DNA of 64,000 nucleotides. Source: Rhyzopertha dominica (Eukaryota > Arthropoda > Insecta > Coleoptera > Bostrichidae). The stretch covers positions 35,397,786 to 35,461,785 of the forward strand of contig QCXZ01000041.1 of NCBI GenBank assembly GCA_025024175.1, given 5' to 3'. Shown piece by piece: positions 20,825 through 32,943 of the stretch (within the stretch, counting starts at the first letter, position 1; every line of letters starts with the position of its first letter). Position numbers and translations under genes: made by a program. The notes below the pieces were generated by a model. That model made no database searches and was not told the origin of the DNA. It saw only the letters and a list, made by a program, of their open reading frames with translations.

Positions 20825-22284
20825 GCGTAGCTATAAGATCTTTTTTACATACATATAATAAAAATAACTTTTATGTCGATCTTTTTTGCATCTAAACGTG
20901 ATGAAAACCCGGAGAGCGATGCGATACCTAAAATGACTATACTATTCCACTTCAGCTACATCGAGCGTATATGATAGTACAGATATCTCAGGACGATATA
21001 GAATATTTTTGTGCATTTATTTTTTTATATGGACGCAATGCGGAATATCTGAAACATTTGTACAAAATGAGCCACTTCAAAAAACGCGTGTAATAACGAG
21101 AACAACATGAAGACTAAAATGTACCCTTACGCGACCTCATGGTCCATCTGAAATTAAAAGCGTTTAATTAATACTAGAGTGAATACAGCGTAAAGAAATG
21201 ATGCCATCACTAGAAACAAATAATTTATATGCAGTGATGAAATTTCAATNGGCGTCTTTAAATTTGATAGGCAATGCTTGCCATTGCAATCTTATATACT
21301 TCAAAGTGCTGGTACGTATGTACCTATTACCAAGTCTTTTGTAATATCAAAGTATTTACGGAATATAGGAGTAGGTGGCAACGTGGTTGCGACCACGTAT
21401 ACGATTTGTTATGCAAAACGGGTCCCTGGGTGAACTCCGTGCATTATCCACGTCGCTGCTGACCACTGCAAGGGTACTTTAATAAACGTGACATTTTGTT
21501 TCTTGTCAGAGGCGATGTGGTCGGCTTACGGCGAATATGGAACCCGAGAATGCAAATTGCACCTTTTGAAGGACACCGGAGAATTAAATACACCTACGAT
21601 ATTAACACATAAATCCTAATTATAGTTTTTGGTCAGTATAAAGGAAATGAAATGTACCTACTGCAGTTTTAAGCACAAATGATATTTAACTGTACTTTGC
21701 TGTACTCATAAACCACACTTCAGATTTATAATTAACTGAACGAATTTGTAGTTTTTTGAGCTACTTGTGTGCAAAGTGTTTATTTGTCATTTGATTTATA
21801 CCAAGCAAACTTCTTTTTATATTAATTTATACTCCGATTTTTGAGAACATTCAACTCCTTTTACACCTCAATATAGGGAGAATATATAGGGGCGGAGGAT
21901 GTTTATTTTATTAAAAAATATATGAAGCTGCGGATACTATGTATAATGTTAAATTAATATTGATTTTTGTATCTTTATGCGCACAATAAATAAAAAACAT
22001 CCTTATATAAATGTGAGTACACGTATTATGACGCAGGCAGTAGTCGCAAGCGTGACAACATGATCAGGAAATCACCTGATGAAGTTTGATTACCATAGGT
22101 GCCTAAAGACTGAAGTATAATACATAACATACATTTTGTGGGAAAAACCCATAGATCTAGCAAATCAAACAATAACTTTTATTCATATTTATATTACAAG
22201 AAACTATTCGGTAACGATGTAGCAGTGATCACAGCAGCTAAAGGGCCATGAATGTGAATGGACCGCAGATTGGCGCGATTGCGT
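20825..22284. other. No recognisable gene
   Basis: AT-rich; short frames only. Nothing supported. Confidence 0.5.
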
Positions 22285-22333
22285 TTAAGCGGTAGGAGGG
22301 TTAAACTCTTCTATGGAGCGTGCCTGGGTACAG

Positions 22334-22544
22334 CGTATTTCAACCCAGAACCGCATATCCCACCACTTCATCCAGCGCGATGACTTGCTGTTGTTTACCA
22401 ATGCTTGGAAGTAGGGATAAATGTTACTCAGCGTTCGACAGCGAAACGTGTTGCAGTACGCCAAAATGATCCGTAACGACAGGTTTAGACACAAACTGGT
22501 TTCTGCGCAGATTGACTTCAAGTGCGGTTCTGGGTTGAAATACG
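22334..22544. repeat. Perfect 22-bp inverted repeat around a tryptophan-rich frame
   Basis: The 22-mer at 22523-22544 (beginning TGCGGTTCTGGGTTGAAATA) is exactly complementary to 22334-22355, with 167 bp between. A minus-strand frame, 22285-22521, starts inside the right arm and reads through the left arm, encoding WMKWWDMRFWVEIRC. I recognise no protein family. It may be a small inverted duplication or an element terminus pair. Confidence 0.6.
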
Positions 22545-23380
22545 TATTCGAAGCAAGGCCTGTTAACTAGACGGACGACTTTCGGTCGCTCACGCGCATT
22601 GCGTCACTAACCAGGTGTTCAATAGCGCGCGTTTGAAAATGTATTAAAATACGCTGTTAATAACACTTGAATGCATTTTAAAATACCGAACCGTGCAGTT
22701 GCTTTATATGGCAAACGCAGGCGTAAGTAGTGCATAGTTATATGCCGACGAGAGGGCTAGATTAATCTCAAAAAACGGTAGGTGTAAAATTTCAGGTTTG
22801 ATTTGTTTGGGTGTTTTTATGTTTGATATAAATTACCTGTATTTGTTAAGACACCCAAAAAGTTTAAACATAAACGAAATACAATGAACAGAGGGCACGA
22901 TTGTCGTGGGTCTCATAAATAATATACTTTTAAGTCTAGTTGGTGGTATGAAATTGCAAACGGAACAAGTATTTAATGAAAGTTGCCCTCGTTTCTTTTG
23001 TCAACTATACATGCATGGAAGTGAAATTATTAATATTTACAAAATGCCTGACTTGTTAAATTTTGTTCAAAGCAAGACGACTATTGTTGGAACCAGGCAA
23101 TAAATTATTACAAGTGACAATAATTTTGGATACTGAAATTCAAGACATCCATAGAAGGAAAAAGAGAAGAATAATAACAAAGAAGTTTGTTTTTCTGGAA
23201 GACTGGTAAACATACACAAAAATTATTAGTACAAACGTTTTTATGTAAGTAATTATAACANCTAAATGTGAATATCATTTAAAGGAGTGCGACGCCGTTT
23301 TTCTACCAAACGATGTTACTAACCTATGGTGTCAACCCAGATGTTCCAATGTAGTCCGCGTCCCGCCGCTGCAGTCGGAG
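22545..23380. other. No recognisable gene
   Basis: AT-rich; nothing supported. Confidence 0.5.
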
Positions 23381-23389
23381 AGTAGGGGG

Positions 23390-25100
23390 GTTCCAATATT
23401 TTTAGCGATAACTATAGGCGCCACAAAATTTTACAATTCCACAGCGGACTACTCAGACGAAAATTTTGAAAAGCTACGATGGAAATCAAACACCAAAGCT
23501 CGGGTAGAAGCGTAGTTTAATTAACGAAAACTATGAGAGGTACAAGTAATGATAAAGAAAGAATAAAGGTTGAACTTCAATTAGTTACTTAAGAATGATC
23601 GAACTTAAACGACTAATATGAGAGAATTTCGAACATATAACCAAAATGACACTTAACAATCAAAATTAACCCTTCCCAATGAGCACCACAACTATGTGCC
23701 CGGTCACCGAGTACCAGTAAATAACAAGAAAATCTGTGAATCGCCCCTGTTAATTTCCGCACTGGCCAGCGCTTCGCATTAACGAGTGACGCAACAAAAA
23801 AACGAACGACGAACGCAAAATCGTCACAAACAATCGACAATATCGGTGATATCCGCAAGCAAGAGCCCTGTGGCGTTACAGATAATTTAAAATAATAAAT
23901 GGAATCGAACTGAAGGTTCGATTGTGAAAGAAGGGTGCTGGGACAAGCTATATACTCAAATTCACTAGCTGAAGGCTCCTACGGCAATGTATATATGAGC
24001 TGAAGGCTCGCACAAGTTAAACAACACAAATACAAGAGCTGACGGCTCATACAAGTTATTCAAAACAANTACAAGAGCTGAGGGCTNATACAAGNTATTC
24101 AAAACAATTACAGGCACGGAGGGCTCATACAACAAGTTTTTCTGTTGACGGACAGCTATATAANCTCAAGGTTTACAACGTATCAAGCAATCACCACCGA
24201 GATGGAATCTACACCGCGGATTCTGCGCTCCGACTTAAGGGTCAACGACCTCCTACTTAAAATTTAAGCTTATCTGCGCTCTCCTGCTGGTTGGGGTCCC
24301 ACATGTACGGTCCTCCACACCAAGGGTCGCCAGCTACTAGGGTTGAATCTTCCTAACCGGAAGGATGGCAGCGCAAATTCCCAAATCCAATCCCAAGTGA
24401 TCAGTCCCAACTCTACGATTCTCAACTTCTTCAATCTTCAAAAGCTATCCAGACAGGAATAAGGCCCAGATGTCAATCACACGAACGAAGGCGAAGCGAT
24501 AGCAATATCGATAAGATAAGATGAGAACCGAAAAGGAAAGAAAATAAAAGAGCCCTAAAATATTAAGGAGGGTATTAATACTCGTTCGATTAATTAGTAT
24601 TTTACTCACTATAGTTGGTGTGCGGCTCTGATTGCAGAAATATTCGTGGCAAATCTTGTCGATAACCCAAAATCCCAAAATGGTCACGTGTGGATGTTCA
24701 ATAATGCAAAATCAACCATTCAGCCAATTCCAAAAGCCCAACTTACATCCACCCGCCTAATTGAAGATTTTCCAAGCGGATCCCACTATGGTAACCAATC
24801 GATGGTCTATTTACTTAGAAAAATCTTCCCAAAAATCGACAATACCATGTTCTCACATTCAATTCGCAACAGGCCAAAATACCAAAAGGGAAAAGGAAAT
24901 TCTTTCTGCTGTCAAGTGACTCGCTCAAAATCTACGCGCAAGCGTTAGGCTTAACGGCGGAAGTGTCTGCAGTACCGATGATCACACCCAAGCAAACAAG
25001 GACTAGCAACAACTAATAATGGTTTCAGGTTCACTGTGTACAACGAGAAGCCTATGCGCCAGGCGTGAGCGACTGACAAAATATGAATGTTACAGGAGGT
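23390..25100 (-). other. Possible degraded LTR-element material, minus strand
   Basis: On the minus strand TGTAAC strings stand at about 23875 (TGTAACGCCACAGGGCTC) and 25097, and primer-site-like strings TGGCGCCTATAG (near 23420) and TGGCGACCCTTGG (near 24335) occur about 450 and 760 bp further along. That is the layout of two unrelated LTR-plus-leader pieces. No gag or pol frame is found and no LTR pair matches, so this is only a suggestion. The minisatellite at 23997-24140 lies between them. Confidence 0.2.
23966..24140 (+). repeat. 39-bp minisatellite
   Basis: Units start GAGCTGA(A/C/G)GGCTC at 23997, 24036 and 24075, with a diverged unit at 24114 and a partial one at 23966; the period between clear units is exactly 39 bp. 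Each unit contains the self-complementary GAGC...GGCTC core followed by ATACAAGTTATTCAAAACAA. Several ambiguous bases fall here, as expected where repeats were hard to assemble. Confidence 0.85.
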
Positions 25101-28100
25101 TTGTAACTACGAGTAATTATCTATATGTGTGTCGTGCAATACAAATAATTTTGTGATTTGTTTTGGTGGTTTGATTTATTTTTATTTACCAATTATAATA
25201 TTTTTCTTGTAAGATATGAACAAAAATTTACAAGACAGGGTTGTAACATTGTATTTACTGAAAAACGCGAGTAATCNATACATGGAAATATACCCGGTAC
25301 TTCTCGCTTGCGCCTCGCTAATGACGTCACGACAACGGTGGTCGCTGCGCGTTGGCATACCGTTACGAGATTACTGCGATTCCGGAGCTTATGCTCTCTA
25401 GCTAAACAAGGGCTGTTTTGACAATCAGAGCAACAGCCATCAGCGTCACAAGTGGAAACTCTACACACTAGGCGCAAGTGGAGGACAATAATAACCTAGG
25501 GCAGCTTCCTAGCGATCGCATTGAAGAGCCGTCCGCGACCAAGATATAATTATACCATTTACTGTAGTCAATTCATTCAGATCCTACAACTAGTTTCGCT
25601 TTGCTGTGACTCCTCAGGTAGGATGAACGGCTTGAATGACATTGTTAATATTTATTGCAGCGCATCAATAACAGAATTAGATTGAATTGCGGATTTACCC
25701 ACTAATAGTTTCAGTAACGTAATTAGGACACTAAATTCATAGATAATGCATTAACTCAATGGATAAATTCGATTATGCTGATTACATTTTTTGACTTAAA
25801 TTCAGTAATCTGCTATTGATGATGTGAAAGATTTCTTTAAATTAAGCAATCAGGGCTTACTTTCATATACACCACTGAATCACTGATGTAATAGTGCTGT
25901 TAAAATTTTACTAGTGAACTAGCTCTTGCATTAGTGCAGTGGTGTGTGAAAACGTAACTAATTGGTAAATGGAATCACAATATGTGCCGTCCAAATCAGA
26001 TTAAAAATCATAAAGAGCGCATATTTTCGTAGCATCGTTTTAAGGTAATTTGAAATACCCAGTTATTCGGTTGGCAGATTATCTGCTGAAAAGTAAGCGG
26101 TCTGATCGTTAAGTTGCGGCTTCCAGATGCATAATTTCATGAATACAGTTTTTAGAATTCTTGCTGTCTCTAGTCTTCTGGACATCCCGCCTGCATTAGA
26201 TTATCACGTGGCCCTCTACAATTTTTGTTAATAGAAAATCGATGTTACGTATTGCAGTGCAGAACAAAGCCAGCTATATCTCTTAACAAATAGCGTTCAG
26301 TAATATAATGCCCAAAAGATACATCCCGAACGTGATCATACACAACCGGGGTAAAAAATTGGCTCTAAAAATTTAGAGACCACGGGCCTATTGCAAATGT
26401 ATATTAGTTTTTGTTGGTACTTTTCATTCTCCCTTAAATAAAGACAACGAATATTACTATACTGAAAATGTCAAGGGATCAAATAGGTTGCCTATTTTCG
26501 ACAGGGCGTGAGAATTAAACTTGCCCAGTGACATAAGAGAATTTAGATTATGTTCAGATGAATGCGAACGTATAAAACAAAAATTTTGCCGTTGTTTCTA
26601 TACGGTTTCAGTTTGGCCACAACATATTAACACATCTGAGTTAGTATTTATTGTTACAAGCAACTCATATATGCCGCTTGTGCATATGCAGGTTGTGCAA
26701 ACATAAAAAGGAGTACGAAAAATGAAAATCATAATAAACCCTTTAGACTATCAACAAATATTCAGTCAGTTTGGCACATAGGTGATGGAAGGTGTTTAAT
26801 TGGCAACAGTAATGCAGAAAAACACATGCCCCACATTCATTCTTACATTTTCAAAATCAGCTCTTGCAAGCGAATAACGACCACAATTATATTCATTATT
26901 CCCTATTATTGTACTGCTTACACAAAGACTAATCATTTTATAGAAACAGAATTCCCAGTGCTCAAGGTATTCGCAAAAAAAGCAAAAACATGTTCAGATG
27001 TGAACCTTCAGAAATAGTTTTAGGTAATACCAAACTAGAAACAATAAAAACGTTCATGAATTGCTGACTGGTTATTTCAGTCCTAACTGAAAAAGGGTGA
27101 CGAAAGTTCAGGACTGCAGTTTTATTGAGATAAGATGAAAATAACTCAACCACTTTACTTATTTGTAACATAATTTTCAATACCTTATATGAAATGGAAA
27201 TGAAATATGTTTTTATTTTTATGTATTGTTTTAATACCTTTACTAAAGTATATGTCCAAAAATGACTTCACGTTTACAGAAAAAATTATAACCCTTTGAT
27301 CAGTCTGATAGATCAAGGTGGTTAAGTTATGTAAATATCTTAGGAAGTTGAGTTGTTTCAGTTGAACTTTTGCATTGCATTGCATATCTATATTATAGAA
27401 AAGTTAGCTTCCGAGGTATCTTTGGCGTAATTCTAAAGGTTCGTTCACAGGTTCTACTTCTTCTAGATTCTTTATAACCTTGGATATCTGATTTGGTACG
27501 CCATGCCCATCATTTGCCTATATAAACCTCGATGTATACTATACATCCTAAGCCTAAATAAGTGTATTCTGTCATGTTAAATCGGCTCTGAATGCTGAAG
27601 TACCCGCCTCAACTTGATCAAGTATAAAAAAGGCAATACAACAGGTTTAAGTCTCTGAATATTTAGCTTCTGCTGTGCTTTTATAATATTGTTATATGTA
27701 CAAGTTCGAAACATGCTGATTTCTGACTTAAATATCCCTCCATTACACAATAAGTAGTAGAAATACACTAAATTAAACTACTACTATTTAATTTCACCCC
27801 CATTCCAGCACCACTAATTCGATTAACTACTATTCGAACACTTCACTTCACTCACGAGCTCTTGAAAACTTTGTCACCTTGTTCCCTTTTTTCGCCGCTC
27901 GAATCAGACTTCTCACCCACGCGTTTACTCTGACTTTTATACCGACCCACGAAATATGTTCGAGTCATTTTTCTGTCTATTATATAGAACTATTTTTAAA
28001 AAATTCGAGCACAATAAACCTATTGGCAATCGCCCGAACGTCAGCATCAGTCTAGTTGCCTGTTACGCAGGCGCTAATTTCACCACATTATAACAATAAT

Positions 28101-29284
28101 ATCTACATGGTGTTTAATGTTTAAAAATTGCATATGTTGAGATGAATGAGATTTTTTATGTAGGTAGGTAAACAAGAAATTGCTCAATCTGCGATTTCCA
28201 CCAAATGTACTTATTCACAAAAGGTGGTTATAAAACATTGCACTTTTGCACATTGCATTTGCACCTCATTTAGATAAAGCTGTATGATCGAATGAGACCT
28301 GTATGTATTTGATACTCATGCATCTATTGGTAAGAGTTAACCGTGCGGTCACACACAGATTTGCATCGCGAATAAAACGGACCGTTGGATTCAATTGCAT
28401 TATCTCCGCTTGTAAATCACACGTGCTGTGGATCGCGACCGACAGGACATGCGCGTTATTACTACATCTAAAAATTAATGCAACAGCGTGCAGCACGTCC
28501 GGCGTTGTGCCGGACTCGTTAGGAGTCGCTGAAACGGACTAATCCGGTTTCATGTTGGACTGAACAGGTTTTGCTCCTTTTGATGGATCGATCAGCACAG
28601 TGATTCGGGTTAACTGTGTTCTGCACATGGTTCAAAATAGGAAAATGGTTTTGTTTGATGGGGGAAAGCATCCGGAGGAAATCCTGTTGCATTAACGCAA
28701 TGTGATTTTGAGCGGAATTCTAGACGTTAATGCTTTTGTATAGGTAACAAACTAATTACTCTAATAAGATCTAATAGGGTTCATGATTGTTCGAATTCCA
28801 TGTCATGCCGAAGAAGTGTAGAGACATATGCAGCACACGTATACGTATAGTCAATTATGGTGTATACTACGTAACCATACGCACCCTAATGTTGTCATTT
28901 TAACTTCCTAAAATATGTTTAGACTTAAAACATGTTGTAAACAGGGTATATTAAAAGCAAGGGCCACAGTGAATATACATATTCCCTAGGTTTTATTGGA
29001 TCAAAAAGCCGTAACAAACATTTATCCTAAAAATAAGGTTTCATGGATATGGCTACATAAAGATTTCAAGTGATTGTAATAATAGCATTTAATATTAGAT
29101 AAACATCAAAATTTATTACATATACATCAAACTTTATTGCGAAACTTTAAATATGAAAACGAAATTTATATTTAAGACTGATACAAAAATGGCTCAAAAT
29201 GGCCACATCTTTATTAATACAAAGCTGATATCTTCGAATAATGGAAAACACAGAAAGCGTGATGGTTTCTGGGCCTTTTGTAAT
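25101..29284. other. No recognisable gene
   Basis: Four kilobases of AT-rich DNA with only short frames. About 25290-25500 and 28350-28560 are more GC-rich but show no motif or splice structure I can support. Confidence 0.5.
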
Positions 29285-29482
29285 GTGCGCGCCAGCAAAG
29301 AAGTGCTGCGTACGACAAATTTCGCCAGACAGTTAAATCATTGGTGTGCCCGACATTATTCTTGGTCACAATTTCAGGCTACCGCGGCGAATTTATTAAC
29401 TCGGCCCACCCACGCGGAACGCTCCGTTCAAATTGTGGACGATGTTACATGACTAAAGTCTGACTTCTTTCCTGACGGGCAC
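29285..29482 (-). mobile_element. Family B MITE, copy 2
   Basis: 198 bp with the same inverted termini as copy 1 (left GTGCGCGCCAGCAAAGAAG, right CTTCTTTCCTGACGGGCAC) and shared interior strings such as GTGGACGATGTTACAT, but reversed. Its right end abuts the mariner-type transposase scrap. Confidence 0.85.
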
Positions 29483-29690
29483 TGTTCACTTGCGACTTCG
29501 ATTATCTTTTCTATTAATTCTTCTCTAGTTTGCTTCATTGCAGATTAAATACGTGCCTTCACATATCCCCACAAGTGGTAATCGAGTAGAGTGAAATCAG
29601 GTAGTCGCGTAGAGCAAGCAACAGGTCCCCCTCAACCTATTCATCGATCCGTAAAACGCTGATACAAAAATTCTGAAATGCCAGTGGAAC
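29483..29690 (-). pseudogene. Mariner-superfamily transposase C-terminal scrap
   Basis: The minus strand reads RLPDFTLLDYHLWGYVKARI, a stop, then TREELIEKIIEVASE. This matches the SPDLTPLDYHLWG block that carries the third catalytic Asp in mariner-type DDD transposases, plus the helix that follows it. Further upstream a GGPV string, interrupted by stops, continues the alignment. Only the C-terminal fifth survives and it is dead. Confidence 0.7.
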
Positions 29691-30599
29691 ATTTTCCAAT
29701 ATTTCTAGTAGTGATTCTTGCAAAGGTTTTCCCTTTGAAACTGCAAGACCATGAGCATTTTCTTTTATGCGGAATTACAAGTATGAATTCTCTTTACTCG
29801 TTATTGCTTCTTGGTTAAAACCACTGACAAAATTCTTCTAAGCCAATTTATCTTGCGGATGCAAAGGATGGGCAGGCTAGATGAGAAACGGGGATTAACC
29901 TAAATCATAACAGTTTTCTATACAATTAGAGGGACTATGTTTTACCCTACATGGTTCTCTAACACAGTACGTTTATCAATGTAGCTCATTAGCTGTAACA
30001 TTTCCAACAGATAATTAGTGTATCGATATATGAAGTAAATTTTTCAGGAATTTGTTAATTCATCATGGCTTTCATGTTGCGGTATACCGTGTATTGACTT
30101 TCGTTTCGATATGACTGTCGTCTACTTCAAATTCCATTATTTATTAAATATAAATGTTAAGAAGGTATGTTTAATTTGAATAGCGATGAAACAGGCGAAC
30201 AAAAGCGAGCCAAGTGTTTAAATGGTGTAATTACGGTACAGTGCATTAGCGGTTTGCTTCATTAGTACTGTTTGTACTACCCAATAAAAACAATATGTTA
30301 TAAAAGTCACGTAAATACAATAGACGTACTAAAAAATCTAAAGTACAATGTTCTTGAAAATGTCCACGGGATGTTGGTTTCTGAGCGCATATCATTGAAT
30401 TTAAATATAAGTATAACTATTTACAATATTTAACTATTACCGAAGATATAAGCTTCCTTGTATTATATACTACATATATACGTATGAACGATATGTATTT
30501 TATTCGTTGTTGACGTTTCATGTATAGTATATACTCGTATGCGTAGTAAGCCATTTCCGACAATAAATGTTGTTTCTTCAAAGTATAATTAACTCTTTG
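29691..30599. other. No recognisable gene
   Basis: AT-rich; nothing supported. Confidence 0.5.
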
Positions 30600-30719
30600 T
30601 TAAACCGTAAATCGTAAAACGAAGTAACACAAGCAAATTAGCGAAGAAATAGAAAATTTAGAACGGAACAACTCAAAATACTTGAAAATCATGTATACAT
30701 TCACGGACGGTGTCACTAG

Positions 30720-30768
30720 TAGCGTTCTAAAGCTTTTGGCTACAACTGCCATCATCCTCAGTGGATTT
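30720..30768 (-). ncRNA. Hammerhead-ribozyme-like relic of a Penelope-like terminal repeat
   Basis: On the minus strand CTGAGGA (fits the CUGANGA core) is followed by TGGC-AGTTGTA-GCCA, a hairpin in the stem II position, and then AAAAGC where GAAA is expected. Sequences of the type CTGATGATGGC...GCCGAAAGC are common in Penelope-like terminal repeats as I recall them. Stem I pairing is weak and the second core is mutated, so this is a relic at best. No RT is nearby. Confidence 0.35.
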
Positions 30769-30899
30769 CTATGTTGATGCGTATGGCACAGGAAGTCCAG
30801 ATTCCAGAAGTCCCGACTGAACTGATCGTACCCCGTGCGACTGGAATTGTGCACCCGACGGTACCGAGAACTGTGAGCGTCAGGCCCCCCTCGTCTTTG

Positions 30900-31999
30900 A
30901 TTTTTGTGCCAGTATTTTGAAGTAATTATTTCTCCGTGTAGTCTCGTGTTTATACTGAATTACTGATGACAAAACTTCAGTATTAGTTACTAAATAGGAT
31001 CCACTGTTGGTCCTGTTAGACAATCTCTGATCTTAATCAGTTGCAACTGATAATTAACATCAAACAGTACTTCTTCTTAATAAGTTCCGCGTTACACTAG
31101 AATTTTTTCGGGGATGTATATATGGAGTATATTCGTGTATGGTTACTATACAGAGGTACTTACCAAGCATTTCAAAACCACGTAATTTAGTACAGTAAAT
31201 GAAATTATTTAATACAACGCTGCACATATAAAAGAATTCAACATAAAACTAATTTTACGGTGATACTTAAGATAGTCATATTTACTGATATAAATATGGG
31301 TATACTATAAGTTGTGTAGGGATGTTTGAATTTAAGGTATTGCGATGCTTGTGTCTGAGTAAATAAAGGAACTTACGTTAAATGTCAGCATTTTTCGAAT
31401 CCGCACGACGTAGCATAATAATCAATCAACTGCAGCCTAAGCAACAAATACTAAATCCACTTATCACTACAGGTGGTCAGGATACGAAAATTGCGCAATC
31501 TGGTACAATGATATTAAGATACGTTTGCCAATACTGCTAACGTTTATTTATTTGGCCTGATGGTGTCATGGTGTAAATTTAAATTTACTATAGAAATAAT
31601 ATCCTTTGGTAAACTTTATTTCCTTGATGGACTCGTTAGTCGTCTTTTTGAGCATACTGTGAGATATTATGTATACGGAAAACACACCCATACCAATTTA
31701 CTAGTACCTACTTGTCAGTAATCATATTCATTTTCACCACCATCCATCTCAGGTCCGTCGGGCTGCTTTTAGATAACTACAAAATCTCAAAAACAAAGAG
31801 AAGCGAGTTTATTTAGCCATAAAACAGCTTCCTCTTTATGCATCACTTTCACCTTCCAACAACTACCAATAGAAGTATTCTCTAGAACACTGACCATTAT
31901 CAGTACGACATGCCAAAAGAGAAAAATCAATTTCGTCACCAATCAGTAGTATTACCACTTTAATTACTCACATTTGTGGGACAAAGTGGTAATACACAG
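30900..31999. other. No recognisable gene
   Basis: AT-rich. A small GTATTACCACTTT/AAAGTGGTAATAC inverted pair lies at about 31949-31995. Confidence 0.5.
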
Positions 32000-32943
32000 A
32001 GTCCGCCACCTAAAACTCCCCAGGTTCGCACTTTCTTTATCTTTGTAGGGACAAACTTAAGTTATATGTCAAACTGCAAGTTTTTAAACTCGTTAAAAAT
32101 AGCATAGTGGGTGTCCAATTTTTTTGCAGGTTATCATATTTTGCAAATAAAATTAATTTTTGTAAATATTTTTTAACCTTACCCCGTATAATAGATACTA
32201 CTTCGTAGTTGAATGCGGACTTTTGTCTTCAATTTGTGTCATTACCATGTATGCGTAATTTTTACTCCTTCTTAGAGAAAAACAACAAATGCTAGTTGCC
32301 GTTATGCTCTGTTAATAGGGTGTTAGTTTAGTAGCTTATTACAATACACATTATGCCTACGTACCATCGCCGCACACAAAACTCTAAAATTTGGAGGAAT
32401 TGTTAGATAAATCCAGTACAACGTTCGTTCGAAACCCTGCGATGAGGCTAGTGCGTGATGTAGGAAACGAAACTAGCCTCATCGCAGGGTTTATTTTTAT
32501 AGCCTCTCTCTCTCTCCATCTCTTTAGAATAAACTTTCTACTTAATTTATTTAAAAGTTACTCCAAATTTTGGGGTTTTGTGTGTAGCGATGGGTATGTA
32601 GGCATATATCGTACTGTAATAAGCAGTTAAACTAAACTTAAAAAATTATGAACAGCCCTATTAACAGAACATTGTTTTTCATTAAAGAGTAAAAATTACG
32701 CATATGTTGTAATGACACAAATTGAAGAAAATAAAAGTAGGCATCAAACTGTGAAGTAATATTTATTATACGGGGTAAGGTTAAAGATTATTTACAAAAA
32801 CTAACCTTATTTGAGAAATATAATCTGCAATCACAACGTTATTTTTGAAGAGTTCAAAAAGGCCTACAATTTGACTTATAACTTAAGGTTGTACCTAAAT
32901 AAATAAAATAAACACGAGCCTGGGGAATTTTAGGTGGTGGACC
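32000..32943. mobile_element. Foldback element F, copy 1
   Basis: About 944 bp. Outer ends are inverted: left GTCCGCCACCTAAAACTCCC, right GGGGAATTTTAGGTGGTGGA. Nearly the whole length is one imperfect palindrome, with arms 32000-32452 and 32472-32943 meeting at a perfect 21-bp hairpin, AAACCCTGCGATGAGGCTAG plus T, around a 19-bp loop. Blocks such as CTTACCCCGTATAATA and TCAATTTGTGTCATTAC recur inverted in both arms. No protein. A second copy is at 38.5 kb. Confidence 0.9.

Noticed and set aside
23966..24140. CRISPR-like array
   Set aside because: Units are contiguous 39-bp tandem repeats without unique spacers, in a eukaryotic genome; it is a minisatellite.
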